Source of the DNA: Actinomycetota bacterium
GTDB lineage: Bacteria > Actinomycetota > Actinomycetes > Streptosporangiales > Streptosporangiaceae
Direction: 5' to 3'
NCBI GenBank assembly: GCA_019240215.1
Contig: JAFAYQ010000021.1
Location: 1-36,146, forward strand
Length of the DNA: 36,146 nt
Part shown: positions 1 through 8,139 of the stretch, one piece after another
How the letters are laid out: each line of letters starts with the position of its first letter
Numbering within the stretch: position 1 is the stretch's first letter
The notes under the pieces: generated by a model
The model's input: only the letters and a program-made list of their open reading frames with translations
What the model was told of the DNA's origin: nothing
The model's database searches: none
Made by a program: the position numbers and the translations under genes

Positions 1-447
1 CCGCAACTCGAGCGAATCCGGCAGCGGGATCAGCCGCCCGACCGGCACCGCGATCCGGTCGGCGAAGCCGCCGTCGGTGTGCGGGACCTGGGCCGCACTC
101 CCCAGGTACCGGGTCTCCGGGCACAGATTCGACGCCCCCGCGACGCACCACTCACAGTGCCCGCAACTCCGGGCCGGGTGGACCGCCACCGCCTGCCCCA
201 CCGCCGGCCCGGAACCGTCCGCGGCCGCCACGGCGACCCGCCCCACCACCTCGTGCCCGAGGATCATGGGCGCCTGCAGTATCGAAGTGCCTACTGCGCC
301 GTCGCGCCAGTAGTGCAGGTCAGAGCCGCACACGCCGCCGTAGGCCACGTCGACCAGAGCCTCGTCCGCCGCAGCGGCGGGCGCCGGCTCCCGGTCCAGC
401 CGCAAATCGTCCCGCCCGTGCACCCGCAGGGCTCGGATGTCAGCCAC
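1..447 (-). CDS. L-idonate/sorbitol-type zinc-dependent alcohol dehydrogenase, N-terminal part
   Basis: The gene runs off the left edge, so only about 149 N-terminal residues are visible. This is a medium-chain zinc dehydrogenase. The catalytic zinc ligands are visible as Cys40 (CGSDLHYW) and His65-Glu66 (GHE), and the structural zinc cysteines are at 95, 98, 101 and 109. The CGSDLHYWRDG segment is typical of L-idonate 5-dehydrogenase and sorbitol dehydrogenase. It lies 30 bp after a gluconate 5-dehydrogenase-like SDR in the same direction. That pairing matches the known L-idonate route: idonate to 5-ketogluconate, then to gluconate. I chose the GTG start because GAGGGGAG lies just upstream. 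The substrate is inferred from family and context; sorbitol or another polyol remains possible. Confidence 0.85.
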   Translation of the reverse strand, partial: MADIRALRVHGRDDLRLDREPAPAAAADEALVDVAYGGVCGSDLHYWRDGAVGTSILQAPMILGHEVVGRVAVAAADGSGPAVGQAVAVHPARSCGHCEWCVAGASNLCPETRYLGSAAQVPHTDGGFADRIAVPVGRLIPLPDSLELR

Positions 448-477
448 GCCCGCTCCCCTCACAGCGCCTCCACTCGC

Positions 478-1251
478 TCACAGCACCGCGGTGATGCCAC
501 CATCGACGTAGATGATCTGCCCGTTGACGAAGTCGGAGGCGGCCGAGGCCAGCCACACGGCCGGGCCGGCCAGGTCGGAGGGCAGGCCCCAGCGCCGGGC
601 CGGCGTCCGGGCCTCGACCCAGGCGCTGAACTCCTCGTCGGCCACCAGGGTGGCGTTCAGGTCGGTGCCGATGTAGCCGGGGGCCAGGCCGTTGGCCTGG
701 ATGCCGCCGGCCGCCCACTCGGCGCACATGGTGCGGGTCAGCGAGGCCAGGGCGGCCTTGGCGGCGGCGTAGGCGGACGTGGTCGGGCGGACCAGCTGGG
801 TCTGCAGCGAGCAGACGTTGATGATCTTGCCGTGGCCGCGTTCCAGCATGCCGCGGGCGAGCTCCTGGCCGAGGACGAAACAGCTGGTCAGGTTGACCGA
901 CACCACCTGCTGCCAGGCGTCCAGCGGGAACTCGGTCAGCGGCGACCGGAACTGGATGCCGGCGTTGTTGACGAGCACGTCGATCCCGCCCAGCTCCGCG
1001 ACCAAGCCACGGGCCCCGGACACGACCGCTTCGGGGTCGCCGACGTCGAACGCGCAGCCGCGCACCTCGGCCCCCGCCACCTCCGAACGCAGCGCGACGC
1101 AGGCTTCCTCGACCCGGCCGAAGTCCCGGCCGTGCAGCACCACGGTCGCGCCGGCCTGGGCCAGCCCGGTCGCGATGGCCGCCCCGATCCCGCGAGTGGA
1201 GCCGGTGACCAGCGCACGCCGCCCGGTCAGGTCGAAGGGCGAATCAGCCAC
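478..1251 (-). CDS. SDR-family oxidoreductase, gluconate 5-dehydrogenase-like
   Basis: Classical short-chain dehydrogenase of 257 residues that reduces or oxidises a keto/hydroxy sugar with NAD(P). Visible motifs are the nucleotide-binding TGSTRGIG (residues 16-23), NNAG (95-98), and the catalytic triad Ser148, Tyr161, Lys165 with normal spacing. The opening FDLTGRRALVTGS is typical of gluconate 5-dehydrogenases (IdnO/Gno). The GTG start overlaps the end of the upstream Gfo/Idh gene by 8 bases (GTGGCTGA), implying coupled translation. A longer frame upstream of this GTG is out-of-family and was not used. Together with the following idonate-type dehydrogenase it suggests sugar-acid catabolism. 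The exact substrate is inference. Confidence 0.88.
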   Translation of the reverse strand: MADSPFDLTGRRALVTGSTRGIGAAIATGLAQAGATVVLHGRDFGRVEEACVALRSEVAGAEVRGCAFDVGDPEAVVSGARGLVAELGGIDVLVNNAGIQFRSPLTEFPLDAWQQVVSVNLTSCFVLGQELARGMLERGHGKIINVCSLQTQLVRPTTSAYAAAKAALASLTRTMCAEWAAGGIQANGLAPGYIGTDLNATLVADEEFSAWVEARTPARRWGLPSDLAGPAVWLASAASDFVNGQIIYVDGGITAVL

Positions 1252-2296
1252 GGCTCTCCTCGGTAACGTCGACGGGTACACCGCCGGCGGCCAGCGAGCG
1301 CCCGGCCGCCAGCACCACGGCCAGGTCGGCCAGGCCATCGTCGACGCTGACCACCGGCGGCCGGCCGGAACGGATGGCCGACACCCAGTCCTCGACGATA
1401 GACCGGTGGCTGTCGTAGTAGTTCTCCGGTCCGGAGATGGCCCGGCCGGCCGGGTTCTGCTCGTCCCAGAGGGCGGCGCCGCCCTGGTCGGTGTCGTAGT
1501 CGACCCGGATCTCGATCCGGCCGCGGGACCCGATCACCGCCCCCTCGGCCTCGGCCGCCAGCGGGAACGCGGTCCACGAGTACAGCGACTGGGCCGCCAG
1601 GCCCGAGGCGAACCACAGCGTGAGCAGCAGCGTGTCCGCCCGTCCGGTCCCAGCCGCCGAGCTCGCCACCGCCGACACCCGCTCTACGGGCCCGCCCAGA
1701 TACCGCAGCAGGCTCGTGTGATGGGTCCCCTGGTCCAGCAGCAGACCCCCAGATGGCCCCAGCCCGCGCCGCCACCCGTCCCGCAGCCACACCCCGTCCA
1801 GCGTGAACAGGCGGGTGGAACGCAACGCCAGCACGTCCCCCACCGCGCCCGACGAGATCGCCTCGCGGGCGGCCCGGACCGCCGCGATGTGCGGGTAGTT
1901 CTCCGCGACCGCGACCACCCGCCCGGCCTCGGCGGCCGCCCGCCGGATCCGTTCGCCGTCGGCCCCGGTGGTGGCCAGCGGCTTTTCGACCAGCACGTGC
2001 CAGCCGCGGGCGAGGGCGTCGCAGGCGGTGTCGGCGTGCCGCGCGTGCGGGGTCCGGATGTCGGCCGCGTCGATCGGCACCCCGTCGTCCACCGCGGCCT
2101 GGATCGAGGGGTAGGCCGGCACCCGGAACAGGTCGGCCACCACCTGCCGCCGCTCGGCCTGCGGGTCGATCACCGCCACCAGCCCGAAGCCACCGGAGGC
2201 GGTCGCGTACACGTGCCGGGCGACCAGCTCACCGATCGCTCCGCACCCGACCAGCGCGACCCGGACCGCGCCTGAGCCCTGCGGGGGAACGATCAT
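1244..2296 (-). CDS. Gfo/Idh/MocA family oxidoreductase
   Basis: 350-residue NAD(P)-dependent oxidoreductase of the Gfo/Idh/MocA family, which acts on sugars, inositols and related polyols. The Rossmann motif VALVGCGAIG is at residues 13-22 and the family hallmark EKP is at 104-106. The C-terminal half is the usual alpha/beta substrate domain. The ATG start overlaps the stop of the caspase-like gene upstream (ATGA), and its own end overlaps the SDR gene by 8 bases, so it is the middle member of a tightly coupled operon. With its partners it probably handles a sugar acid or polyol. No residue fixes the substrate. Confidence 0.9.
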   Translation of the reverse strand: MIVPPQGSGAVRVALVGCGAIGELVARHVYATASGGFGLVAVIDPQAERRQVVADLFRVPAYPSIQAAVDDGVPIDAADIRTPHARHADTACDALARGWHVLVEKPLATTGADGERIRRAAAEAGRVVAVAENYPHIAAVRAAREAISSGAVGDVLALRSTRLFTLDGVWLRDGWRRGLGPSGGLLLDQGTHHTSLLRYLGGPVERVSAVASSAAGTGRADTLLLTLWFASGLAAQSLYSWTAFPLAAEAEGAVIGSRGRIEIRVDYDTDQGGAALWDEQNPAGRAISGPENYYDSHRSIVEDWVSAIRSGRPPVVSVDDGLADLAVVLAAGRSLAAGGVPVDVTEESRG

Positions 2297-3996
2297 GCGG
2301 TCGCCAGCGTGGCCGCCACCTCGGCCAGGGCGGCGGCCTGCCAGGCGGTCGAGGTGATCGAGCGGGCCAGCTGCTCGGCGTGCTCGGGGTCGACCGCGGC
2401 CAGCGCCCCGGCCACCGCCGCCAGCGCCGACGCCCGGCGGTCGGTGCCGGGAATCGACTGGGCGCTGCGCTCGGCGTCGGCGATGACGCGGGCCGCCCGG
2501 GTGGCATCGAGGGCGGCCATGACCTTGGCCACCGCCGCCAGCGCGGGCGCCCGGGCGCTGGCGCCGGGCAGCGGGCGGGCCAGCCGTTCGGCGTCGGCGA
2601 TCAGGCGGCCGGCCCGGTCGGGGTCGGTGCCGATGACCGCCGCGGCCAGCGCCGCCAGCGCCGACGCCTTCTGGTCGGGGGCCGCTATCGAGTGCGCGAC
2701 CTGCTCGGCGTGGTCGGGGTCGATGACGGCCAGGGCCGCGGTCACGTCGGCCAGCGCGGTCGCCTGCCGGTCGCGGCTGGGCGCCGAGCGGGCGTCCCGT
2801 TCGGCGTCGGCGATCAGCTGGCTGGCCCGGCCGGTGTCACCGGCGGCCACCGTCGCCGCCACCCCGGCCAGCGCCGACGCCTTCCAGGCGGGCTCGGCCA
2901 GCGACTGGGCGACCGACTCGGCGGTGCGGGCGTCGCTGATCGCGAGCGGGCCGGTCACCGCGGCCAGCGCCAGCGCCCGCGGTTCGTCGTCGCGGATCGA
3001 CTGGGCCACCCGGCAGGCGTCGGCCACCAGCCGGGCGGCCCGGCCGGGGTCGCCCGCGCGGATCGCGGTGGCCGCCGCGACCAGGGCCTGCGCCTTGGGC
3101 GGGCTCTCGGGGACCGAATGGGCCGCCCGCAACGCCTCGGTGACCAGGTGCCCGACCTGCTTCCGCTCCAGCGCCGGCCCGGGCCCCGCAGGCACGGCCG
3201 TCCCCGCAGGCACGGCCGGCGCCGCCTGGACCCCGAGGCTGGCGACCGGCACCCGCCGCCGCACCCGCCCCGGCGCGGCCGCGTTGGCGGTGAACGCGAA
3301 CTCCCGGGCCGCCCCCGACCCCTGCTCGCTCGGCTCCGGCAGTCCCTGCGCCGCCAGCCGCTCCCGCAGCTCCGGGTACAGGTCACCGAACGTCAGCCAC
3401 GGGGCCCGCCCCGGCAGCCCGGCCGCGACCAGATCGCACAGCTCGGCCGTGAACGACGTGCAGGCGTCGTCCCCGTGGCCCGGCGCCGGCGCGGCCGCGC
3501 ACTCGTCCGGCCCGACCGCGGCCAGCGTGTAGCCGCCGGGGATGGCCGCCAGCGGACCGGAGCCCGCCTGCCCGCCGAAGCAGCAGTCCAGGATGGACAG
3601 CTTGGTGTGGGCGGGGCTCCCGCGCAGCGTCTCGGTCAGCGCCCGCCACGGCAGCCCGCTGTCCTCCGGCCGGCCCGGATCGGTGGCGGTCACCGACAGG
3701 CACAGCCCGCCGTCGCCCGCCAGCACCCCGTGGCCCACGTAGTAGAGGAGCAGCACCCCGGTCGTGGCCACCGCCACCTCGGCGATCTCGGCGCTCAGGC
3801 CGGCGGCCGAGATCGGGTTGGCGATGACCCGGACCTGGCCGGCGGGCCAGCCGCCCAGCTCAGGGTCGGTCAGCAGCGAACGCACGGCCGCCACGCTGTT
3901 TCTGGCCGCGCGGATCGGCGGGAATTCGGCATACTCATAGGCCGAGACCCCAATGAGGATCGCGGCCGAACCCGGGGGGACGATGGTCTCAGCCAC
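2293..3996 (-). CDS. Caspase-family (peptidase C14) protein with C-terminal helical repeats
   Basis: 567 residues. The N-terminal domain (about 1-250) is a caspase/metacaspase-type protease fold. It opens with AAILIGVSAYEY, the catalytic His89 lies in YYVGHG, and the catalytic Cys139 lies in DCCFGG. A proline/alanine linker (about 255-290) follows. The C-terminal half (about 295-567) is built from roughly 35-residue Ala-rich helical units in pairs, with recurring elements such as LIADAER and ALAAVA.ALAAVDP. Such repeats usually act as scaffolds or sensors. The GTG start has only a weak ribosome site, but a short upstream ORF ends across it. The gene overlaps the following sugar oxidoreductase by ATGA, an odd partnership. 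A role in proteolytic signalling or cell death is possible by family analogy but not shown here. Confidence 0.85.
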   Translation of the reverse strand: MAETIVPPGSAAILIGVSAYEYAEFPPIRAARNSVAAVRSLLTDPELGGWPAGQVRVIANPISAAGLSAEIAEVAVATTGVLLLYYVGHGVLAGDGGLCLSVTATDPGRPEDSGLPWRALTETLRGSPAHTKLSILDCCFGGQAGSGPLAAIPGGYTLAAVGPDECAAAPAPGHGDDACTSFTAELCDLVAAGLPGRAPWLTFGDLYPELRERLAAQGLPEPSEQGSGAAREFAFTANAAAPGRVRRRVPVASLGVQAAPAVPAGTAVPAGPGPALERKQVGHLVTEALRAAHSVPESPPKAQALVAAATAIRAGDPGRAARLVADACRVAQSIRDDEPRALALAAVTGPLAISDARTAESVAQSLAEPAWKASALAGVAATVAAGDTGRASQLIADAERDARSAPSRDRQATALADVTAALAVIDPDHAEQVAHSIAAPDQKASALAALAAAVIGTDPDRAGRLIADAERLARPLPGASARAPALAAVAKVMAALDATRAARVIADAERSAQSIPGTDRRASALAAVAGALAAVDPEHAEQLARSITSTAWQAAALAEVAATLATA

Positions 3997-4042
3997 GGCG
4001 GCCCGCCCCAGGCTCCCACCGGTCGGCGACGTACACGCTCAT
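3989..4042 (-). CDS. Possible 17-codon leader ORF before the caspase-like gene
   Basis: An ATG preceded by AGGGGGACCA, a better ribosome site than that of the gene after it, opens a 17-codon frame (beginning MSVYVADRW). Its TGA lies inside the GTGGCTGA that starts the caspase-like gene. This is a typical arrangement for translational coupling. Alternatively it marks a frameshift relative to a longer N-terminus, or it is chance. I see no known attenuator features such as codon runs. Confidence 0.35.
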   Translation of the reverse strand: MSVYVADRWEPGAGRRG

Positions 4043-4159
4043 TGGTCCCCCTATCAGCTAAAACGCTGACATGATACGAGCCATCGGGCCGGGTCCGGGG
4101 TTCCGCCACGGCCATCCGGCCAGAACGGTGGGCGGGCTGACCAGCCAGAGGAGACGCCG

Positions 4160-5047
4160 ATGACCGGGCCAGACGTGGCTACCGGGCCGCCCGGCGACGG
4201 CTACGCGCTCGGCCGGACCTCGGCCGAGTACCAGCGCCTGCGCTGGCAGGCGGCCCTGTTTGAGCAGGTCACCGCCCGGGTGCTCGGCCAGGTGGGCGTC
4301 GGCCGGGGCCAGCGCTGCCTGGACGTGGGCTGCGGGGCGGGCGACGTGATGCGGCTGCTGGCCGGGCTGGCCGGCCCGGCCGGCCAGGTCACCGGAATCG
4401 ACAACGACGCTCGGCTGGGCGGCGAGGCGCTGGCGGTGCTGCGGGCGACCGTGCCCGGCCGGTTCGACTTCGTGGCCGCCGACGTCGAGACGGCCGAGGA
4501 GGTCCCGGGCGGCCCGTTCGACCTCGTGTTCGCCCGCTTCCTGCTGTTCCACGTGCACGACCCGGCCGCGGTGGTGCGCAAGCTGTACGGCTGGACCAAG
4601 CCGGGCGGGGTGCTGCTGGTCCAGGACTTCGACGCGCGGACGATGGACGTGGTGCCGCCGCTGGCCACCTGGCCCGAGTACGAGCGGGTCGTCTACGGGA
4701 TGTTCGCCCAGGCCGGCGCCGATCCGGGGGTCGGCCGCAAGCTGCCCTTGCACTTCAGCGCGGCCGGGCTGGGGCTACCGGACGGGACCGACGTGACCGG
4801 CCTGCTGCTGCCGCTGCCGGAGATCGTGCGCATGTACCGGGCCATGTACACCAACCTCCGGCCCGCCGCGCTCCGCCTTGGCCTGACCACCGAGGCCGAC
4901 GGCGACGCGTTCCTGGCCGAGCTCACCGAAGCGACCGCCCCCGGCCAAGGCCAGCGCCAGGGCCAAGGCCCGGGCCCCGGCCCCGCCGACCGGACCGCGA
5001 TGCCGCCGCTGGTGATCAGCGCCTGGAAACGGAAGCCGCTTCGGTGA
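4160..5047 (+). CDS. Class I SAM-dependent methyltransferase
   Basis: 295 residues, Rossmann-fold methyltransferase. Motif I is clear (CLDVGCGAGDVMRLL, about residues 53-67) and is followed by the acidic residue of motif II (GIDND). The post-I region FVAADVETAEE and the FDLVFARFLLFHVHDP stretch are also standard. The start is supported by CAGAGGAGACGCCG upstream. The substrate is unknown; relatives act on small molecules. The C-terminus carries a Gly/Gln/Pro-rich run (about 258-275, GQGQRQGQGPGPGP) made from a GGCCAAGG-like repeat. It then ends by overlapping the convergent kinase gene by 32 bases. Confidence 0.87.
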   Translation: MTGPDVATGPPGDGYALGRTSAEYQRLRWQAALFEQVTARVLGQVGVGRGQRCLDVGCGAGDVMRLLAGLAGPAGQVTGIDNDARLGGEALAVLRATVPGRFDFVAADVETAEEVPGGPFDLVFARFLLFHVHDPAAVVRKLYGWTKPGGVLLVQDFDARTMDVVPPLATWPEYERVVYGMFAQAGADPGVGRKLPLHFSAAGLGLPDGTDVTGLLLPLPEIVRMYRAMYTNLRPAALRLGLTTEADGDAFLAELTEATAPGQGQRQGQGPGPGPADRTAMPPLVISAWKRKPLR

Positions 5048-6179
5048 CCGGCATGGTGATCTCCAGGACGGTGCCGGCGCCGGGCGCGCTGTCGATCATG
5101 ACCGAGCCGCCCGCCTCGGCCACCCGGCCGCCGATGGACTCCTTGAGCCCCATGCCGGCCGACTGGGCGGCCGGGTCGAACCCGCGGCCCTGATCGACCA
5201 CGGTCACCACCAGCGCCCCGGGCGCGGCCGCGAGCCGGAGCACGGCGCTGGCCGTGCCGGCGTGCTTGACCACGTTGGTCAGCGCCTCGCTGACCGCGCC
5301 CACCAGCGCGGCCCGGCGCTCGGCGTCGAGCGTCTCGAGGACGGCCGACCCGCGGAGCGTCGTGTAGTTGAACTCGACCCGCAGCCCGTCCCGGGCGACC
5401 CGGGCGACCACCTCGCCGAGCTGGCCGAGCAGGTCGCCGGCGGCGGCGTCGCCGGTCCCCTCGACCAGGTCGCGCAGCCACACCGCTTCCTCGGCGACCC
5501 GGGCCTTGACGGCCGCGTCGGCGATCCACTGCCCCTGGGCCAGGGTCTCCATCGTCTGCAGGACCCGGTCGTGCAGCATCCGGGCGTGCCGCAGCCGTTC
5601 CTGGTCGCGGGCCAGCACCGCCTCGCGGGCCTGGCTCTCCTCCAGCTGGCGGCCCATGCGCCGCAGCTGCCAGGCGATGGCCCAGGCGATCACCGCGTTC
5701 GGGAAGTAGGTGACGGCGTTGACGAGCACGTGGGGGGCCGGGTCGGCGTGCAGGTAGCCGCCGCCGTAGAGGTAGCCGGCGGCCAGGCAGGTGGTCGCGA
5801 CCAGCACCGCGCTCAGCCGCCGGAGCCCGACGCCGAACGCCAGCGAGCAGATGACCGAGTAGGAGTAGGCGATGTACAGCCCGCCGTAGCGGGCGCTGAC
5901 CATCGCGCTGACGACCAGCACCGCGATCGTGAACGCGAGGTCGGCGATCGTCCACGCCGACCGCACCCGCCGGGCCCGCAGGCAGGCCGCGGACAGGACG
6001 GCGCTCTCGGCCGTGACCGCCGCGATCAGCGCGATGACGACCGCGTGGGCCTGGTAGTTCGAAGCGTCGTGGAGGGTGACGATCCAGAATTCCGCCAGCC
6101 CGGCCAGCCGGAACAGCACCACCGCGCGCGCCAGCGTCAACTCCGTCTGCCCGGCCGCGTCCGAGCGGGCGGCGCTCAT
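5016..6179 (-). CDS. Membrane sensor histidine kinase (NarL/DesK type)
   Basis: 387 residues. Five or six hydrophobic segments lie between about residues 15 and 170. A short coiled region leads to the HisKA_3-type dimerisation motif RLRHARMLHDRVLQT, with His203 as the phosphorylated residue. A HATPase domain follows, with the N box EALTNVVKHAG and the glycine boxes DQGRGFDP and GMGLKESIGGR. The ATG start overlaps the response regulator stop by one base (TGATG); a GTG lies one codon earlier. It is the second gene of a regulator-kinase operon and probably senses a membrane or small-molecule signal. The 3' end overlaps the convergent methyltransferase gene by 32 bases. Confidence 0.9.
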   Translation of the reverse strand: MSAARSDAAGQTELTLARAVVLFRLAGLAEFWIVTLHDASNYQAHAVVIALIAAVTAESAVLSAACLRARRVRSAWTIADLAFTIAVLVVSAMVSARYGGLYIAYSYSVICSLAFGVGLRRLSAVLVATTCLAAGYLYGGGYLHADPAPHVLVNAVTYFPNAVIAWAIAWQLRRMGRQLEESQAREAVLARDQERLRHARMLHDRVLQTMETLAQGQWIADAAVKARVAEEAVWLRDLVEGTGDAAAGDLLGQLGEVVARVARDGLRVEFNYTTLRGSAVLETLDAERRAALVGAVSEALTNVVKHAGTASAVLRLAAAPGALVVTVVDQGRGFDPAAQSAGMGLKESIGGRVAEAGGSVMIDSAPGAGTVLEITMPVTEAASVSRR

Positions 6180-6829
6180 CACCTTGCCCCGCCGGCCGGG
6201 CGCCGCTCGATCGCGGCCCGGGCCAGCTCGGCCTTGTTGCCGACGTGCAGCTTGGCCCGGATCCGCTCGACGTAGGTGTCGACGGTCGCGCGGCTGACCC
6301 CCATCCGCGACGCGGCCTGGGCGTGGGTCAGGCCCTGGGCGATCAGGTTCAGCGTCTCCTCTTCGCGGGCCGACAGCGCCGGGGTGCCCGCGGCCACCTC
6401 GGCGGCGGCCGGGGCCGCGGTCAGTTCGCCCTGCAGGATGTCGGCCAGCTGCGACGACAGCGCGAAGCCACCGCTGGCCACGGTGTGCACGGCGGCGATC
6501 AGCATCGGCGGGTCGGCCAGCTTGGTCACGTAGCCGCAGGCCCCGGCCCGGATCGCGCCGAGCACGTCCGCGGGCCGCCCGGACGCCGACACGACCAGCA
6601 CCTTGTGGTCCTGGCGGAGGCTCTCGATCGCATCCAGGCAGGGCTGGTCGCCGTCGTGGTACAGGTCCAGCATGATCACGTCGTGCCGGCCGGCGCCCGG
6701 GCCGCCCGGGCCGAGCTCGGCCGGGGTGGCCACGGCCGCGCTGATCTCGATGTCGCCGGCCTCGGCGAGGATTGACTGGAGTCCCCGCCGGGCGACGGGA
6801 TGGTCGTCGACGATCGCCACCTGGATCAA
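6179..6829 (-). CDS. LuxR/NarL-family response regulator
   Basis: 216 residues from the TTG chosen here. The receiver domain opens with IQVAIVDDHP (acidic pair Asp8-Asp9) and has the phosphorylated Asp55 in VIMLDLYHDG. The C-terminal LuxR helix-turn-helix begins at LSAREEETLNLIAQG and includes GVSRATVDTYVERIRAKL. I prefer the TTG because GGGGG sits six bases upstream and the protein then begins at the family's usual point. An in-frame ATG at 6886 would add 19 residues but has no ribosome site. It is the partner of the adjacent kinase. A perfect 18-bp palindrome lies about 110 bp upstream and may be its own binding site. Confidence 0.9.
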   Translation of the reverse strand: MIQVAIVDDHPVARRGLQSILAEAGDIEISAAVATPAELGPGGPGAGRHDVIMLDLYHDGDQPCLDAIESLRQDHKVLVVSASGRPADVLGAIRAGACGYVTKLADPPMLIAAVHTVASGGFALSSQLADILQGELTAAPAAAEVAAGTPALSAREEETLNLIAQGLTHAQAASRMGVSRATVDTYVERIRAKLHVGNKAELARAAIERRPAGGAR

Positions 6830-6941
6830 CGTAGCCCCCGTGATCGGTGAACAAGAAGCCCCATTATCGCGCTTCTCCCGGGTCATTCGGTGGACATTGT
6901 CACCGCTCCCGTCCCCACATCGCGCCCGGCCCGGGATGTCC

Positions 6942-6959
6942 CGTCACGCCGGCGTGACG
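6942..6959. promoter_or_regulatory. Perfect 18-bp palindrome, candidate operator
   Basis: CGTCACGCC followed directly by its exact reverse complement GGCGTGACG. It lies in the roughly 250-bp gap upstream of the two-component operon. LuxR-type regulators bind inverted repeats of this sort, so autoregulation is plausible but inferred. The rest of the gap (6830-7083) shows only a smaller inverted GCAC/GTGC pair near 6990. Confidence 0.4.
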
Positions 6960-7083
6960 TGGATGAATTTGCCGGCCCGCGCACGACGTGCGGCGACATC
7001 CGGCTGCTGCCCAGACTGAAACCCGAATGAACGGCCAGCCGGTCCTGACCCGCTGGTCAGCTCGGCGCCAGCACCGTCCAACC

Positions 7084-7307
7084 GTGAAAGGCGGTCCCGT
7101 TTTGATCAAGAGCCTGCGGCGTATCAGGAGGGCTTCACCACCGCGATCGTCGACCTGGGCTGTGTCAACGGTGACTGGGACTACATGTACTACGGATTCC
7201 ACATGGCCTACCGGATCCAGTACATCACGCTCAACTGCTACAGCGCCGGCTGCAGCGGGTCGACCTCCTACAGCGCCTGGAAGCCCGGCTGGGCGGTCAT
7301 TCCCTGA
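7084..7307 (+). pseudogene. Remnant of a small secreted-protein gene
   Basis: A good-looking protein end is readable in the frame that stops at 7305-7307. It is rich in Tyr, Trp, Gly and Cys (for example DLGCVNGDWDYMYYG, ending AWKPGWAVIP). That frame has no ATG, GTG or TTG start upstream before a stop. In another frame GTG-AAA at 7084 begins a basic segment (MKGGPVLIKSLRRI) that looks like the first part of a signal peptide, but the hydrophobic core is missing. I read this as a gene that lost its signal region by deletion and frameshift. A 40-residue protein from the internal ATG near 7185 cannot be excluded. Confidence 0.4.
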
Positions 7308-7311
7308 TCGC

Positions 7312-7935
7312 TCAGGACGCGGCCCCCAGGGTCAGCGTGATCGTGTTGCCGGGGCCGGGCAGCGTGAGGTTGATCAGCGGCGTGGCCAGCAGGCAGTGGG
7401 TGAACCGGGGGATCGTGTAGGTGCCGGACAGGGTGCCGCCGGTCAGCGCGTTGAACCCCGGCTGCGAGGTGAGTGCGATCGTGGCCGGGGTCGCGGTCTG
7501 GCACGAGTTGCCGACCGGGAGCGGGATGCCCGCCACCTTGAGGCTGGTCAGCTTCAGGGTGATGTGGGAGGTGGCCTCGATGCCGCCGTTGCTCTCCAGC
7601 GTGCCGGTCGTCGGCCCCTGCTCGACGAATTCGGTGGTGGCGGTGACCGGCACCAGCCCCAGCTCGCTGAACGAGCCGGTCGCGGCCGGGAGGTTCACGC
7701 GGCCGGTGATCGTGCCGGTGGTCAGGTCGGCGGTGGCGGCCAGGGTGCCCGGGCCGAGCGGGATCGACGTGTGGATGGCGTTGATGGTGGTGCTGCCGCT
7801 GACCGGGTAGGTGAGGCTGGCGGTGGTGTCGGCCGAGGCGGGGCTGGCCCCGAGGCCGGCGCCCAGGCCAGCCGTCCCGGCCAGCGCCGCGGAAGTGAGC
7901 AGGAGTCCGGCGAGCCGCTTGTTCATGGTCATCAC
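7312..7935 (-). CDS. Secreted protein of unknown function
   Basis: About 205 residues with a classical signal peptide: MNKRLAG, then a Leu/Ala core, with probable cleavage after ASPASA near residue 35. The mature part is a Thr/Ser/Gly/Leu-rich beta-type protein with two cysteines, in NSCQT and THCLL, that could form one disulfide. There are no catalytic motifs. Similar small exported proteins occur in actinomycetes without assigned function. Three closely spaced starts (GTG, ATG, ATG at 7935, 7932, 7926) are possible; AGGA four bases before the ATG at 7932 favours that one. It ends five bases from the remnant on the other strand. Confidence 0.75.
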   Translation of the reverse strand: MMTMNKRLAGLLLTSAALAGTAGLGAGLGASPASADTTASLTYPVSGSTTINAIHTSIPLGPGTLAATADLTTGTITGRVNLPAATGSFSELGLVPVTATTEFVEQGPTTGTLESNGGIEATSHITLKLTSLKVAGIPLPVGNSCQTATPATIALTSQPGFNALTGGTLSGTYTIPRFTHCLLATPLINLTLPGPGNTITLTLGAAS

Positions 7936-8051
7936 GTCCTGGTGAGGAGGCCGCTCCCCCCACGGTCAGCGCGTACGTTACTGGTGCGTAACCACGGCGG
8001 CAAGAGCAGTCACCCAGCCCGGATTTGGGCTATGACCGTCCCGCGCAAGAC

Positions 8052-8073
8052 CCTTTTAAATATTTGTAAAAGG
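8052..8073. promoter_or_regulatory. AT-rich inverted repeat next to TTGACA
   Basis: CCTTTTA, eight bases, TAAAAGG: a perfect 7-bp inverted repeat. It is immediately followed by TTGACA (8074-8079), which matches a -35 box read rightward. No convincing -10 box follows at 17-18 bp. This AT-rich stretch stands out sharply from its surroundings. It may be an operator for the gene at 8140 or for the divergent secreted protein. Confidence 0.35.
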
Positions 8074-8139
8074 TTGACAGTGCGCGGTGACCCGAGCCCT
8101 GTCGGGCACCACCGGCCGGCGATTGGTTAACGTCACTAC

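Noticed and set aside
779..2275. 498-codon plus-strand frame
   Set aside because: Antisense to the SDR and Gfo/Idh genes, both with intact catalytic motifs.
5016..6854. Longer form of the histidine kinase starting at 6854
   Set aside because: The added 225 residues are an out-of-frame reading of the response regulator; the true start overlaps the regulator's stop at 6179.
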